A stretch of 20,601 bases of DNA from Ectocarpus siliculosus (lineage: Eukaryota > Sar > Phaeophyceae > Ectocarpales > Ectocarpaceae): assembly GCA_000310025.1 (NCBI GenBank), contig FN648187.1:196657-217257 (forward strand). The letters run 5' to 3'. The notes under the pieces are model-generated. The model was not told the origin of the DNA, made no database searches, and was given only the letters and a program-made list of their open reading frames with translations. The first letter of the stretch is position 1; the number at the start of each line of letters is the position of its first letter. The position numbers and the translations under genes were made by a program. Below, piece by piece: positions 1 through 10,400 of the stretch.

Positions 1-196
1 TGCTGGGAGGGAAAAGAGCCCAATGTTGTGTGGGGTTTTGGGAATGCGAGGTTCTGTGATATATTTGCCACCCACGGCGGCGGAGGACGGTGAATAAACA
101 CCCGACATGATAACAAACAGTCTTTATCAGCGTCCTCGTAACAATGAGGCCAAGATAACGGACACGCTTTTCTTTCATTCGGCTTTGGAGCAGACG

Positions 197-1649
197 ATGG
201 CGTTGCTGAGGTTCTCTGTTCTACCCGCAGCGTTGAAGAACTACGGATGCGGCAGCCTGGCAGTGTCCGTAAGGTAAGACCTGACCTGGAGGAACGACGG
301 TGCGGGGCAGCAGGTTGTGCCATATTTTGTTCCGTTGGTGCTGCTGTTGTTGTTGTTGATATTGTTGTTGGTGATGGTGGTGGCGATGTTGATGTTTTTT
401 ATCGTTGCTCATGCTGTTCGTTGTGATTGTTGCCGTCGCTCGTGTTGACGCTGGTAATGGCAATGACGATGCGGGTAGTGCCACAGGTGACGGCCTTGGT
501 GCCCCTTAGGGTCTACGGCTGTGCTTCGCCATATCGTGGTTTTAGTCAGTGTTGGGGGGATCTCGGGGATATGGCTGGACTGAACGCTGCTCCTCACGCC
601 TGTTAATCAACTCGCGCCAGGAGCAAGCACTGCGTCTCGGGCGTACTGTAGGAGGCAACAAGAGTATGTTGCGCCGGAGCTGTCTTGTCTCGCCCGCAGT
701 AGGGAAGCCCCGTGATCGATGGTGCGTTGATGAAGGCGAGGAAAATGCCCCCCCGCGTATTCCTCACGGCGCTTCGCGCTTGGTGATGCGAGAGCGTGGT
801 CCGGTGAGAACCCGGCGTGCTATTCCATTGGGTTTTGTGGGCGGGCAAGTGTGATGAGCGAACGGTCTCATCTAGCCCCGAGTTGCAATAACACCAAAGA
901 ATAAAACCCGTTGTCGGCGACGAAACATAATTCCCCTCTTGAAAGACAAACACCACAACACATGCCTCCCTTGTAACAGGATGTACGCGGGCGTGACTGC
1001 GCTGGCCTTGTCCCTGGAGAGCTTCGTGCTTGTCCCGATCGGGGCTAGGATTGATTCGCTCGAGAATATGATGTCGAGGAAGCACACGCTGCAGGAGAAG
1101 GCGGCTCTCGTGCTGGGGGTCGTCTTGCTGCTCACGTTAGTTTTCGGCATCAGGTAACATGGAGGCCGATTGTTGTAGTACTCTGTTGTTGTCGAAGTGT
1201 AGACAACGGGGGTTCGGATCAATTGGAAACATGGTTGGTTTTGCTTGTTGTTGTTGTTGTTGTTGTTATCGTTGTCGTCGTCGCCGTTGCCGTTGCTGTT
1301 GCAGTTATTGTTGTTGCTGCCGCTGGTGATGCTGCTGTTTTCGTCCGCCTTATAATCGTGTTAGCCGCCTTGTTGTCCTTCTTCCCACCGGCACCCCGCC
1401 AGACGAATGATCCTTTCCGTCCTTATTTCTTGCCAGCTGTCCATCTTCATCACCGTTTGGCATCCGCAGTTCCCAAACTCTGTACCGTACATTTTTGTAG
1501 CCCACATGGTTTTCCAACGTCAGCTCATGAGCCATGTAATAGAGCTCTGTGGTACCCACGCGTCGACTACGTGCAGCCAACGGGGCCCCAAATCCGAGCG
1601 ATGCCTCCTTCAAATTCCCAAGAGGCGGTCAGCTTTTCTTTCGCGCTAG
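197..1649 (+). CDS. candidate three-exon gene, small multi-pass membrane protein (unrecognised)
   Basis: Proposed exons are 197-273, 980-1153 and 1403-1649, giving 165 residues. Seen in the sequence: an ATG in good context (ACGATGG), a near-consensus donor AAG|GTAAGA after 273, an acceptor AACAG before 980, a donor CAG|GTAACA after 1153, and a pyrimidine-rich acceptor CCGCCAG before 1403. Both introns are phase 2 and the frame stays open to a TGA at 1647-1649. The middle exon is GC3-rich and codes for hydrophobic stretches around residues 27-48 and 70-85, and the third exon continues with one around 86-105. The tail is basic and Ser/Cys-rich. I recognise no family. Intron 1 carries one copy of the 60-bp dispersed repeat and intron 2 a GTT-rich microsatellite. 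Exon 3 is the weakest part because the opposite strand is also open there, so the true gene may have a different or further 3' end. Confidence 0.35.
332..394. repeat. GTT/GGT-rich imperfect microsatellite
   Basis: Imperfect trinucleotide run of GTT, GCT, GGT and GAT units. It lies in intron 1 of the candidate membrane-protein gene. Read on the minus strand it encodes a false His/Gln-rich peptide. Confidence 0.85.
762..821 (+). repeat. 60-bp dispersed repeat, copy 1
   Basis: This block matches 10074-10133 at 58 of 60 positions. It begins CCTCACGGCGCTTCGCG and ends AACCCGGCGTGCT. It contains two short hairpins, GCGC-TTC-GCGC and CCGG-TGAGAAC-CCGG. Similarity fades outside the block, but scattered matches continue for about 40 bases downstream. 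Both copies lie in probable introns and in the same orientation. The near identity suggests a recently active repeat family; which class it belongs to is not clear. Confidence 0.85.
1239..1340. repeat. TTG/TCG/TGC imperfect microsatellite
   Basis: About 100 bases of GTT units grading into GTC, GCC and GCT units. It sits just upstream of the proposed third exon of the membrane-protein candidate. Its Val/Ala-rich conceptual translation is an artefact of the repeat. Confidence 0.9.
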
Positions 1650-3015
1650 CCTGTAAGGGCGGACGAATCACGTGTTTGTTGGTACTAGGGTATTTTCCAT
1701 CGTGTGTTTTGGACCATTGCCTTGAGTGCCACCGAAGGCCTGAACGAGCTCGTCGTTCGTCAAGGTTTATGAACGAGAACCATTAGAGTCCTCGGCTCCA
1801 TGCTTCGTGGGCTCTCCCGATACCTTCTCCTGCACCACCCCTGTACACCACATCTCTCGATTGCAGAAATCAATTGTGGGTGCGAGAAGCTTCGTTAGAG
1901 GCCGAAACATAAGTCAGGTCGACCCAAGACCTTTAACTAGATGGCCGAGTGAACAAATGTAAGCAGAGCCATAAGGGACCCCCGGATTCACACCTGTTAT
2001 AATGAGCCGCGGAGCGAGCGAAGCGAGCGACCTTTTTTCCTTCTCATCCCCAGCAAGAAAAAAAGGCTCTATATATCGACCAAAGTTGCGCCGCGCGATA
2101 CAGGTGCCCCAAAACTTGATTTCCGTGACGCATATTTATCGCACCTTTCGGACCAGAACGAGACCGATAGGGCACCGTTTGACGATGTGTTCACTTCTGC
2201 GCAAGAAGAAAAATTATGCGCTCTTCCAATTTCGTAGGAGATCGCATCCCCGCATGCCCAGGAGTTGTGGAGAGGTAAAATGCCCGAGCCATCGGAGATT
2301 GCACACTGCACATACACACAGACACGCGGTAGAGTCCAAACCGGGAGGACAACACCACATCAGCAGAAGGAGAACAACAGGACGCTGATCCGAGACCAGC
2401 TATCTATGATAACCAGGAGGGCCCGGGCCTATACGACCTGTGCGCCGTGGGTATAGTCATGCGCCGTGTGTAACCTGGCGGGTGTGTATTGGTGTTGAGT
2501 GGTCCAACCGATTGTTTCCAAAACAACAAACAACAGACCGATTATTATATCACACACCATGCACACACCAACAACACACAACATAACACACCTTCCAAGT
2601 CCAGAGATCTCACCTACCATCGAGAGAATCCGTCGAGAGCGTGAGGGGCTACTGCTGCTGTGCGTTATCGGGATGGTTCCCCGCGGGGTCGGTTCGGGTT
2701 GCGTACTTGCGCCGCGCTACTGACTGTCTTCGCAATGTAGACTGCTTGCTTTCACTTGGCGGGAACTCGGAAGGCTTGAGACGAATGAATGTGGTGGGCA
2801 AGTTGTGAGTCTGACATAATGTTTGTTTTCCATCTGTCTTGTCACAATCCTAGTCTACGCTGCTGGTCGTGCTCCTCGACGGTGTGATGTGTGATACGCT
2901 CGCCGCCAGGTACATGCCGCATGCGTGCCTCTCTTCCAGATGCCCTGATGATGTGCGTGCGTGTTTTTGCATCCGCACAACGGGAAGACTTCACACATTT
3001 TGTTTCTTCGTGGGG
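1650..3015. other. non-coding stretch, no gene supported
   Basis: No open frame here has coding character or a consistent splice chain. Visible items are an acceptor-like pyrimidine tract ending at 1866, the GC-rich self-similar motif at 2004-2032, a short direct repeat of TGCGCCGTG near 2440-2470, and an ACA/ACC-rich stretch near 2553-2592. Part may be the 3' untranslated region of the upstream candidate gene. Confidence 0.5.
2004..2032. repeat. GAGCGAGCGAAGCGAGCG-type GC-rich motif
   Basis: A 29-base block made of repeated GAGC/GAAGC units, followed at once by a T-run and then an A-run (about 2033-2068) that could pair as an imperfect stem. It resembles the end of a dispersed repeat, but there is no second copy in the window to confirm this. 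Confidence 0.4.
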
Positions 3016-3017
3016 TA

Positions 3018-3041
3018 CAGTTGGCGCCCGCAATTAAGAAA
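3018..3041 (+). repeat. left terminal inverted repeat
   Basis: Starts CAGTTGGCGCCCGC and ends AATTAAGAAA. It pairs with 3732-3755, with one mismatch at its sixth base (G here, A in the right copy). Confidence 0.9.
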
Positions 3042-3731
3042 TATTTTGTTAAGAAATTGAGGCTCACTTTTTCACGAAAAGTAAGAAAATAGGGTTAAGA
3101 AACATTGCTCAATCTGAGTCACACAATTAAGAAATATCTCAATAAGAAACACAGCAGCGACCGCTGCCCTACTACATAAGAAACGAGGGGTTACGGGGGA
3201 GTGCGCCGAATAAGAAACAAACCCCACAGCTCTCTCGCTCTTTCCCCCTCTCCCCCTACCCCCCCCCCCTCCCATAGTGCATTATTATTAGTTGTACGCC
3301 AAGGGGGGAGTGTTTTTTTTTGCGGCGCCCCCTCCGGCCCCCTGCGGGCTCTGCGCTCTGCTCTGCTGGCGCTAAAGCTCTGATTTTCGTTGTTGGCATG
3401 TCAGCGTGCGGGTGAGGCATCATGCGGTGTTCATGCATTTGTTTAGTTTCAGCCCTCACTCATGAGGGGGGTACAAGACCTTGTAGCGATAGCAAGACGT
3501 TGCCGTTGAATACATTTCGCTTCTAGGGAGTGGCCTTACGTGCAGCCGTCAGTAGTGAGAATCGGGGTTGAGTACGGGGGGCGAGGAAAGCAGAGAAATA
3601 ATAAATTGCCGACTTAAATTCAGCAGGATTTGGCTGCACGAAAAAATAAGAAACACGATATAAGAAACTGAACGACATACGCTGAGTTTATAGCCCACAA
3701 TAAGAATTCGAGGCTGGACCTGAAATAAGCG

Positions 3732-3755
3732 TTTCTTAATTGCGGGCGCTAACTG
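3732..3755 (-). repeat. right terminal inverted repeat
   Basis: Reverse complement of the left terminus except for one base. It is followed by the TA of the presumed target-site duplication. Confidence 0.9.
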
Positions 3756-3757
3756 TA

Positions 3758-5763
3758 TGTATGCATGTGCATCAACGGAAAGGAAACAACCACATGTAAA
3801 GTGCAACATTTTAAACGGGGCCGCACATAGAACCATCGTCGCACCCCTGCAGCCCTGCAGCCTGTCCCTCTGGGGCACGCGTAGCTGCACCACAAACGAT
3901 TCACCCTGCTCCGTGTCGGAATTCATGCACCATCAGCATCGCAGATAAGACTACTGCAAGGTATTGAGTCGCTACCCAGCGGCTCATTACGCCGCCATGT
4001 CTAGTATCTATTGTACCTACAACCAGACGTCGCTAACCAAAGATCCCGTAAACATGCTATCGACCTTTTCGAGTACCCTAAACATCATTGTGTATGGCAA
4101 CTCGACGAGCATCGCCGCGTTGCTTGTCTGAAGCTTTCGATTTTTTCAGCGGGTAACAATCAAGGCAGACACCAAGAAGACGACACAGGAACCGGGGGAC
4201 CCCAAAAAACAAGCATGAAAAATAAAATAAGAATGAAAGAAGCGAGAACAAACGAGCCAGACGCGACACGCTTCAGGGAGGAGGCAAAATAGAGCATAGG
4301 AAAACCACCGTCGCCGCTCGCTCTGGGCCGCTGGAAGCTCTCACATCGCACTGCATATGCAGCGAACATTAGGTAGGGCCCAAGTCCATTGTTTGACATA
4401 AAGAGGCAGCGTCCATCGCTTCACATGCAGCAGCCGGATGCACGGGTAGCCTCTTACTCAGCAAGAAGCAAAGCGACTGCGGTTGGTTGACGTTCGATGT
4501 TGTTGGGATCCCACCGGCGAAAGGCGAGAGAGAGAGAGAAAAGAGCGGAGAGAAGACAAGGCAATAAGTCTCGAGAAGACACTCACTCTCGTCCCTCTGG
4601 CCCACCGCAGGCTGTCAGACTACATGATGTGTATCGAACGGCGATATCCGATGTTGGCTCAGCAACAACAAACAACACAACAAAAAAAATTAGTCGCCGT
4701 TTGCAAACTGTGGACTTTTTATCTTTTGTGGTAGGAAGTGAGAACTAAGAAGAACATGACTGACTAGCACCACGGACGAACTACATTATTATCTCAATAC
4801 GCTTGCCGTCCGCGATAGATGCCCACCGCTGCACGAACGAGCAGACTGTTGGTTATCATGCCTCACTACTTAAATATGATTGCGCTGCATGCAGAAAAAC
4901 AAAAAAAAACTAGGCGGACCGCCTGTTGTTGCTTGTCTCTTCAACTGTGCTGCAGTTGCTCTTCATGGATAACGACACTGGGAAGAAAGTACAGTAGGAG
5001 ACGCGCATCGCCTACGCGAGCAACGCGTGTAGCCCAAACCGACAGAGACGATAACCTTATGACCTTTGCAGCACATTCCGAGCATATACTGCAGCAACCG
5101 CATGTGCACAACGGTCACTCAGGAAGAAAATCACAAACGAAAAAAAAAGAAGGTTGTGGCGCGCAGCACGCAGGACCCTACTTCGCTGTTCAACCGGCCG
5201 TTCCCATGGCGAAACAGACAAGGAACAGTCAAGGCCGAGTAGTGTCGGCCGCAGGAGGTGCAAGCTGCTCAAACTCGGCGAGGGGTCATGGTTTGTAATT
5301 CCCTACCCAACCATACTTCAGGCGCCACGAGATCTGCACTGTAGCCCGAGATCAGCCTTTGAGACCGGGTCGGGCCAGGGGTGGGGGATGCGAATGAAAG
5401 TTCCATCCACGGATATCGAACGATGAGACTGAAGCTAAAGCTTCAGAACATACACGAGTGACCATCGCAACACCTCGTACCTTCTTGTGACCAGTCGACT
5501 CCCCCCCTCTCCCCGGGACGTTTCGCCGCGTGCCCCCCTATGAAAACAGGCGAACCGTGCGGTTGCAGATCGAACAAATACAGCGGGACACCGCCGCCAG
5601 GGGCAGCGGTGGCGACGGTGGCGGGAGTTTGCAGGATACGGGGAGGGGTGTTCCACCGAGAGGAAGGCGAGAGGGTGGTGCGGGTCACGGTTTCGGCGGG
5701 AGTCGGCTGCCGCCAGGGGAAGGGCGGTTTGCTGTCGCCCGCGACACATCGCTCATGGACGAG
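3758..5763. other. non-coding stretch, no gene supported
   Basis: Open frames of up to about 160 codons occur, but they lack coding character and consistent splice sites. A short GA microsatellite lies at about 4526-4539. The interval 5500-5760 is clearly more GC-rich than its surroundings and open on both strands with Pro/Gly/Arg-rich translations. It could hide an exon, but I cannot assign one. Confidence 0.5.
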
Positions 5764-6080
5764 CACGCGGTTCTTTGACTGCGTCGGGCAGTCCTTTTGG
5801 CCCGTTCGCGAAAAAAGGACCATGGTATGCATGTTCTTCCGTGAAAGGGAGCAAAGAAGTAGCCATGGTATGCTTTTCCGTGAAAGGGATAAAGAAGTAC
5901 CGTGGCTGCTATATGTACGTAGCTGCGGATCACGCGGTTCTCTGACTCTGGCTGTCCTTTTGGCCCATCCGTAAAAAGGAACAAAGCAAAACCATGGTAT
6001 AGTTGCTCTTCCGTGAAAGGGGGAGCAAACAAGTACCATGGTATGCTGTTCCGTGAAAATATGCACCATGGCAGCTGCGG
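5764..6080. repeat. nested tandem repeat with CCATGG palindromes
   Basis: Two large units about 167 bases apart both begin CACGCGGTTCT (5764 and 5931) and share a block reading GTCCTTTTGGCCC. Nested in them are smaller units of about 37-44 bases. These contain CCATGG (5820, 5863, 5992, 6036, 6066; degenerate at 5900) and TTCCGTGAAA (5837, 5876, 6009, 6049), usually followed by GGGA and GCAAA. The full palindrome TACCATGGTA is at 6034-6043. The array has minisatellite structure at two scales, pointing to duplication of a smaller unit and then of the whole block. Confidence 0.85.
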
Positions 6081-7428
6081 ATCCTGGGGCACGGTTGATA
6101 TTCCGGGATGGATGACGATGTGTATACGCAAACGAAGTAGGTAACGTAGACAAGAGAATTGCGATTCCAAGCAGGGATGGGATACTAGCGCGTGTGAGCA
6201 GCAGCCGATGCTATGCTATGATTCACCAGCACCAGCGCAGCGGCAGTCGCATCGAACACACGACGCGTGCGGCTTACACTTCGTAGCAAACCGGATTTTT
6301 TGTTTGTTTTTGCTTCCCTCCTTCGCCGGATCAGATCAACTCTCCCCTTGGGGGGATCCTCACGGGCGTGTGGTGGTTTGTTGTGTTCTTTGCTTCCGTC
6401 ATGCTTCCGGACGATCAAACATACTACCACGTTTTTTTGCCGATTTTGCTAGTGAATTTGTGCAGCTGATACCCGAAGGTCCTTTGTTGATGGTGCCTTT
6501 CGCGCCGGTCCTGGCCATCGATCGCGACATCGTGGCTCATTTTCGACTTCTGGAATATATGTAAATCGACGAGGCGATCACGAATGATGTTGACTTCTAA
6601 GCCGGCAGCACAGCAGTACACAACATAAAACAACGTCGTCGGCAGTTTTATCGGCCCAAGTGAAGAGATTGGGCCTCGATCCGAACTCGCCGTTGATTTC
6701 TTATCTCCTGGCAGCTACTCTGCACGACGACGTGGGATGCGGGCTAATACACTCCCGGGTGGTCTCTGCGAACGACAGAGACGTCGATGCAGGTACATTG
6801 GATTTCCCTTCCGTAACTCCCCCCCCCCCGGCTGCTCATTTCCCTTGCCCTCTTGCCAATGTTGGTCCTAAACCAGTTGGTCACTCATGCGCCGGCCCCG
6901 CCGTTGGACGCGTCTGTCAAATGAGCTCACCAGACTATCCCCTCCGCTTGGCACTAATGCTGGATGCGCAGTACCTTTTTGTGCCCGTTGCTTACTCCAT
7001 AGATAGGCAGATCGGTTGCTTGGCGCATTTACTGTTTGGATGGCCACACTCTTCTGGTTAGAACGTTAGTCGCCGGGTGTCGCGGCGTACCTGAGGACTC
7101 GGCCTCCGAAAGGCGCGAAGATACTTTGGCATACGATGTCGATATGTACGATGAGCGAAGAAACAGATGCACAGCTGTCCTCCAGGCAAAAATAACATTG
7201 AACGGGGGGCAGGTATATACTGTAGTGCACAGTTGACTCCACCTTTTCGTCTTTCATTCCGCATTATCAAGTGTTGTTGTAGAGGGATACAGCAGTAGGG
7301 CGAGAGGAGAGAGGCGGGGCCAGAGAGAGGGATGCCACACGTTTGAAAATGGGGACTGCGGCATAATCACCAACGTTTCGCAAAAACTCGACCCCCCCCC
7401 GGGACCCCAGGTGTTCAACAATGCGACG
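6081..7428. other. non-coding or unassigned stretch upstream of the RING gene
   Basis: Two segments have some coding character. 6466-6560 is preceded by GTGCAG, followed by GTAAAT, and encodes a fragment with PEGPLLMVPFAPVLAIDRD. About 6646-6791 ends in GATGCAG|GTACAT. Their phases do not join with a sensible intron, and the opposite strand is also open over the first. The 7070-7236 region likewise gives no consistent gene. The part just before 7429 is probably promoter and 5' leader of the RING gene, with an acceptor-like CCCCAG at 7410. Confidence 0.4.
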
Positions 7429-10400
7429 ATGGAGAGAGCTGTTCCTCCGCATTCCTCAGTTCACCCTTCCGTCGATCCAGCGCCATCAAAGACACCATCA
7501 AGTCGGGCCACAGCTTCGTGGATTCACGCCATGGAGAGGGAAAAGTTTGCCAGGGTGGACGCTTTAGCCGCGGCGCTGAGCTGTCCGCTATGCCTCGAGG
7601 TGAGAGAGTCACAAAGGGGGCAAGGGTGATGTGCATGTGCTGGAGGACTTCGTCGGACACACGCAGAGGATCCCATCGTTTGGGGAGAATCCTGCCGTGT
7701 GTGGGTAGGTATGGCGTTCGGCCGGAGTGGTGGTATCGAAGTGGAACAACAGAACAGCAAAGCCGCATCATCAGCTCTCACAACGGTTATTTCTGTAGAA
7801 CTTCTGTGCCCACGTTGTTGCATCGCGCCTGCAGATCGGAGTTGGTTCCCAGAACGATCCTAAGCACGTTCCTCGTGCGATGTTGGCTGACGTTCGCACG
7901 AGAATCTACCGTAGATGAGAAGCACTTCGAGACGCGGGCGTTCTCGTGAGCGCCTCCTGGTGACTTTGAGTGAGAGTTATATTGTGACCTATTACTTGCT
8001 TGACGTGCCATAGAGCACGCCCAGAAATGCCGGCGAAACCCTGGTGGTCGACTATTTAGCAGCTGCTGTAACTCCGGTGTTGCATGCACCCCTGCCGAGA
8101 AAGCAGCAAACGTGCAGCTTGTTGGCGTCATGTTGAGAAGAGATCCCCAGCCCTTGTTGTGCCGAGTGCGCGACATCAGTCGAACACGATTATTATTGCA
8201 TGGCGTGGCCATGTATAACGCTTGTACAGCAGAGGTGAACCGAAATATCGCCTAAAAAAACGATTGGACTCGTAAACGAACGATCCTCTCGAATCGTTTG
8301 AAAGTCGACCTTCCGGAGTCGAAACAACCAGCGCGTGCTCCGACACTCTGTCAAGGGAATATGCTAACGGAAACAATAAAAACAGGGATGAATCATTGCG
8401 TCTCCATGTCTCCTACTGTTTGCCAAACCTTGAACACGACTTTTCACATTGGGGTTTTCTGTACAGGGTACAAGGTTATTTCTTCTTCGTTTGCTTTGCA
8501 GTGGAATTCCAGGCTGGATAGACTGTTGTGGCTAATCCCTAGATTCAAAATATGGAGGCGTTTCTTGTGCGAAAACAAAATTAGCGGCTCTACATTTTGG
8601 TCTACCACAAATACTGCATAATATATGGGGTGGTTTTTATTTCGAAAAACACAATTTATTATTGTTGTGTTTGTGAAGGCCAAGTAGAACTTAGACCACT
8701 GAGTCGGCGAACCGTTCGGTCAGCGCTGACTGAGTGATTTAGGTTCTTAGCGATTGGCCCCGTTCAACTTAACAAAGGCAAGGGGATGAGGTGGTCGGTT
8801 CCCGGTGTCATCGTATCTCCGGGGAGTGTGGCCCCCTTCCATTGAGGAGTGTGGTTTTTGGCATGAATAGGGTGTCTTTTATTGAGGATAGGATGTGGGA
8901 TGGCCAAGAGGTAAAACCTTCATGGTGCCCATACCATCAGAACTGTCTGCTGTGCGTGCCCCCTGAGCTGAAGTTGGATCCCCACTTCAGCTCAGACCTT
9001 CTCTCGAGCAATAACAAGCAACTACACGAGCGTGGAGCACGAGCGTCAAGCGACGTTTAATTACCTTTTCCTCCCTCGGACCAAGCTACTATCTGCGGTT
9101 TGCGCTCCTTCACATGTTCCCTTGCGCTGCTGCTTGTAGATCAAGAGTGCGTCTCTTCTTCGCAGTTCCCTGTTTACCTGATGCAGATATAGATATATAG
9201 TTCGTGCGTATCCTGCTTACATCACTCAAAACTTCCCAGCTTATCTGATGTAGACAGCGCAATAGTTGGCGCATGTCGGGGATCGAATTCTCGACGTTTC
9301 TCTTGCCAAGTTCAAGGGACTGATCCCTGAGACCACTCAGTCAACGCTGACAATGTAGGCCAGTGGTACACTGCCTGTTTAACAAGCAAGGCCTTTCCGG
9401 GCAGCTCTCTGCACCCTTGCACTTATCCTCACACAAGACATGCTCAGGAAAGAGCTTCAGTACGCATTCGTGACAGATTGTTCACGCTCAAGCATTGAGT
9501 CCAACCGGATATATAGATCAGTTTATGTTAGACCCAAGCCGCTCAGAACTACAACCTGCTGTTTTCTCGGGTGAGCGGCAGATTCCCCCCAATCCACGGT
9601 TGACTGACGATGTCCTCGTCTTGAGAGCTTCTTCCACCTGCGTCGCTGAGAAAACCCGCTCCCCCCCCCCCCCCCCCCATCCCGGGGTTTGCCATCGGGG
9701 TTGGGGTTGTCGTCCCTTGGCAGCCATGTTGTAAAAAAAGCCGATCACTTCGTGAGCTCGGCAACCAGGTTTACCTTTTTTTTTTTTGCCTTTGGCTTTT
9801 TTTTTGGCGGTAACCATGAATGGTGGTCGAGTAGATTATGTTGTGCGAGGTCGAGAACCCTCATTCCGCGCAAAGGGGATAATCGCACGTTGTGTTATAA
9901 TGGTCAAGCATCCTCGAGGCAGTTACACAGGGCTTACAACTGTCTCTGGAAGTGAATTCACCAGAAAATAAATTAAGTCATACGCAGCTGTCATCTGTAC
10001 GCAAGGAAGTAAGCACAAGATGCCGAACACTCTTAGCAGGATACAGCGCACCCTTCATGCGACTCGCCGAATACCTCACGGCGCTTCGCGCTTGGTGATG
10101 TGAGAGCCTGGTCCGGTGAGAACCCGGCGTGCTCCGTCCCGGCTTTGTAGGGATGCGAGGTCAATGGTCTAACGACTACGGCATGCACGACTATGAGTAC
10201 CCCCCCCCCCCCCACACACACACCTTTCCTTCCCCGGCCGTTGTTTCTCCCGCTCCCTAGATGGTGAAGGATTGCGTGGTGACCCCTTGCGGACACAGCT
10301 TCTGCCGCTCGTGCGCGGGGGACGCCGTGACCCGCAAGCACTGCTGCCCCGTGTGCCAGGTCGGGGTGATAGGGGGCGAGGCCGGCCTGATCCGCAACTT

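Larger units (their letters stand above)
3018..3755. mobile_element. non-autonomous TIR DNA transposon, Tc1/mariner/pogo-like (MITE)
   Basis: The 738-bp element is bounded by 24-bp terminal inverted repeats (3018-3041 and 3732-3755) that match at 23 of 24 positions. It is flanked by TA on each side (3016-3017 and 3756-3757). CAGT termini next to a TA duplication are typical of the Tc1/mariner/pogo superfamily; that assignment is inferred. Inside are at least ten TAAGAAA motifs. Eight are packed into the left 200 bases (about 3036-3215) and two or three lie near the right end (about 3646-3670, plus a degenerate one near 3702). These could be transposase-binding subterminal repeats. The centre holds C-, T- and G-rich low-complexity DNA and no open frame that looks like a transposase, so the element would depend on a relative elsewhere in the genome. 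Confidence 0.85.

Noticed and set aside
1223-1786. 187-codon + strand frame starting with a long Val/Ala run
   Set aside because: The hydrophobic start is only the GTT/GCC microsatellite in translation; the better-supported exon at 1403 uses another frame.
2499-2620. ACA/ACC-rich stretch as a CRISPR-like or telomere-like array
   Set aside because: Units are irregular, there are no uniform spacers, and it is ordinary low-complexity DNA.
4819-5298. 159-codon + strand open frame
   Set aside because: No domain, mixed composition with poly-Lys from A-runs, no splice or start support; treated as chance.
5443-6153. 236-codon open frame on the minus strand
   Set aside because: It runs through the tandem repeat and its translation repeats the repeat unit; it has no domain and no coding character outside the array.
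9275-9351. Functional tRNA gene on the minus strand
   Set aside because: A- and B-box-like segments are present, but the acceptor and T stems do not pair properly and no clean anticodon arm forms.
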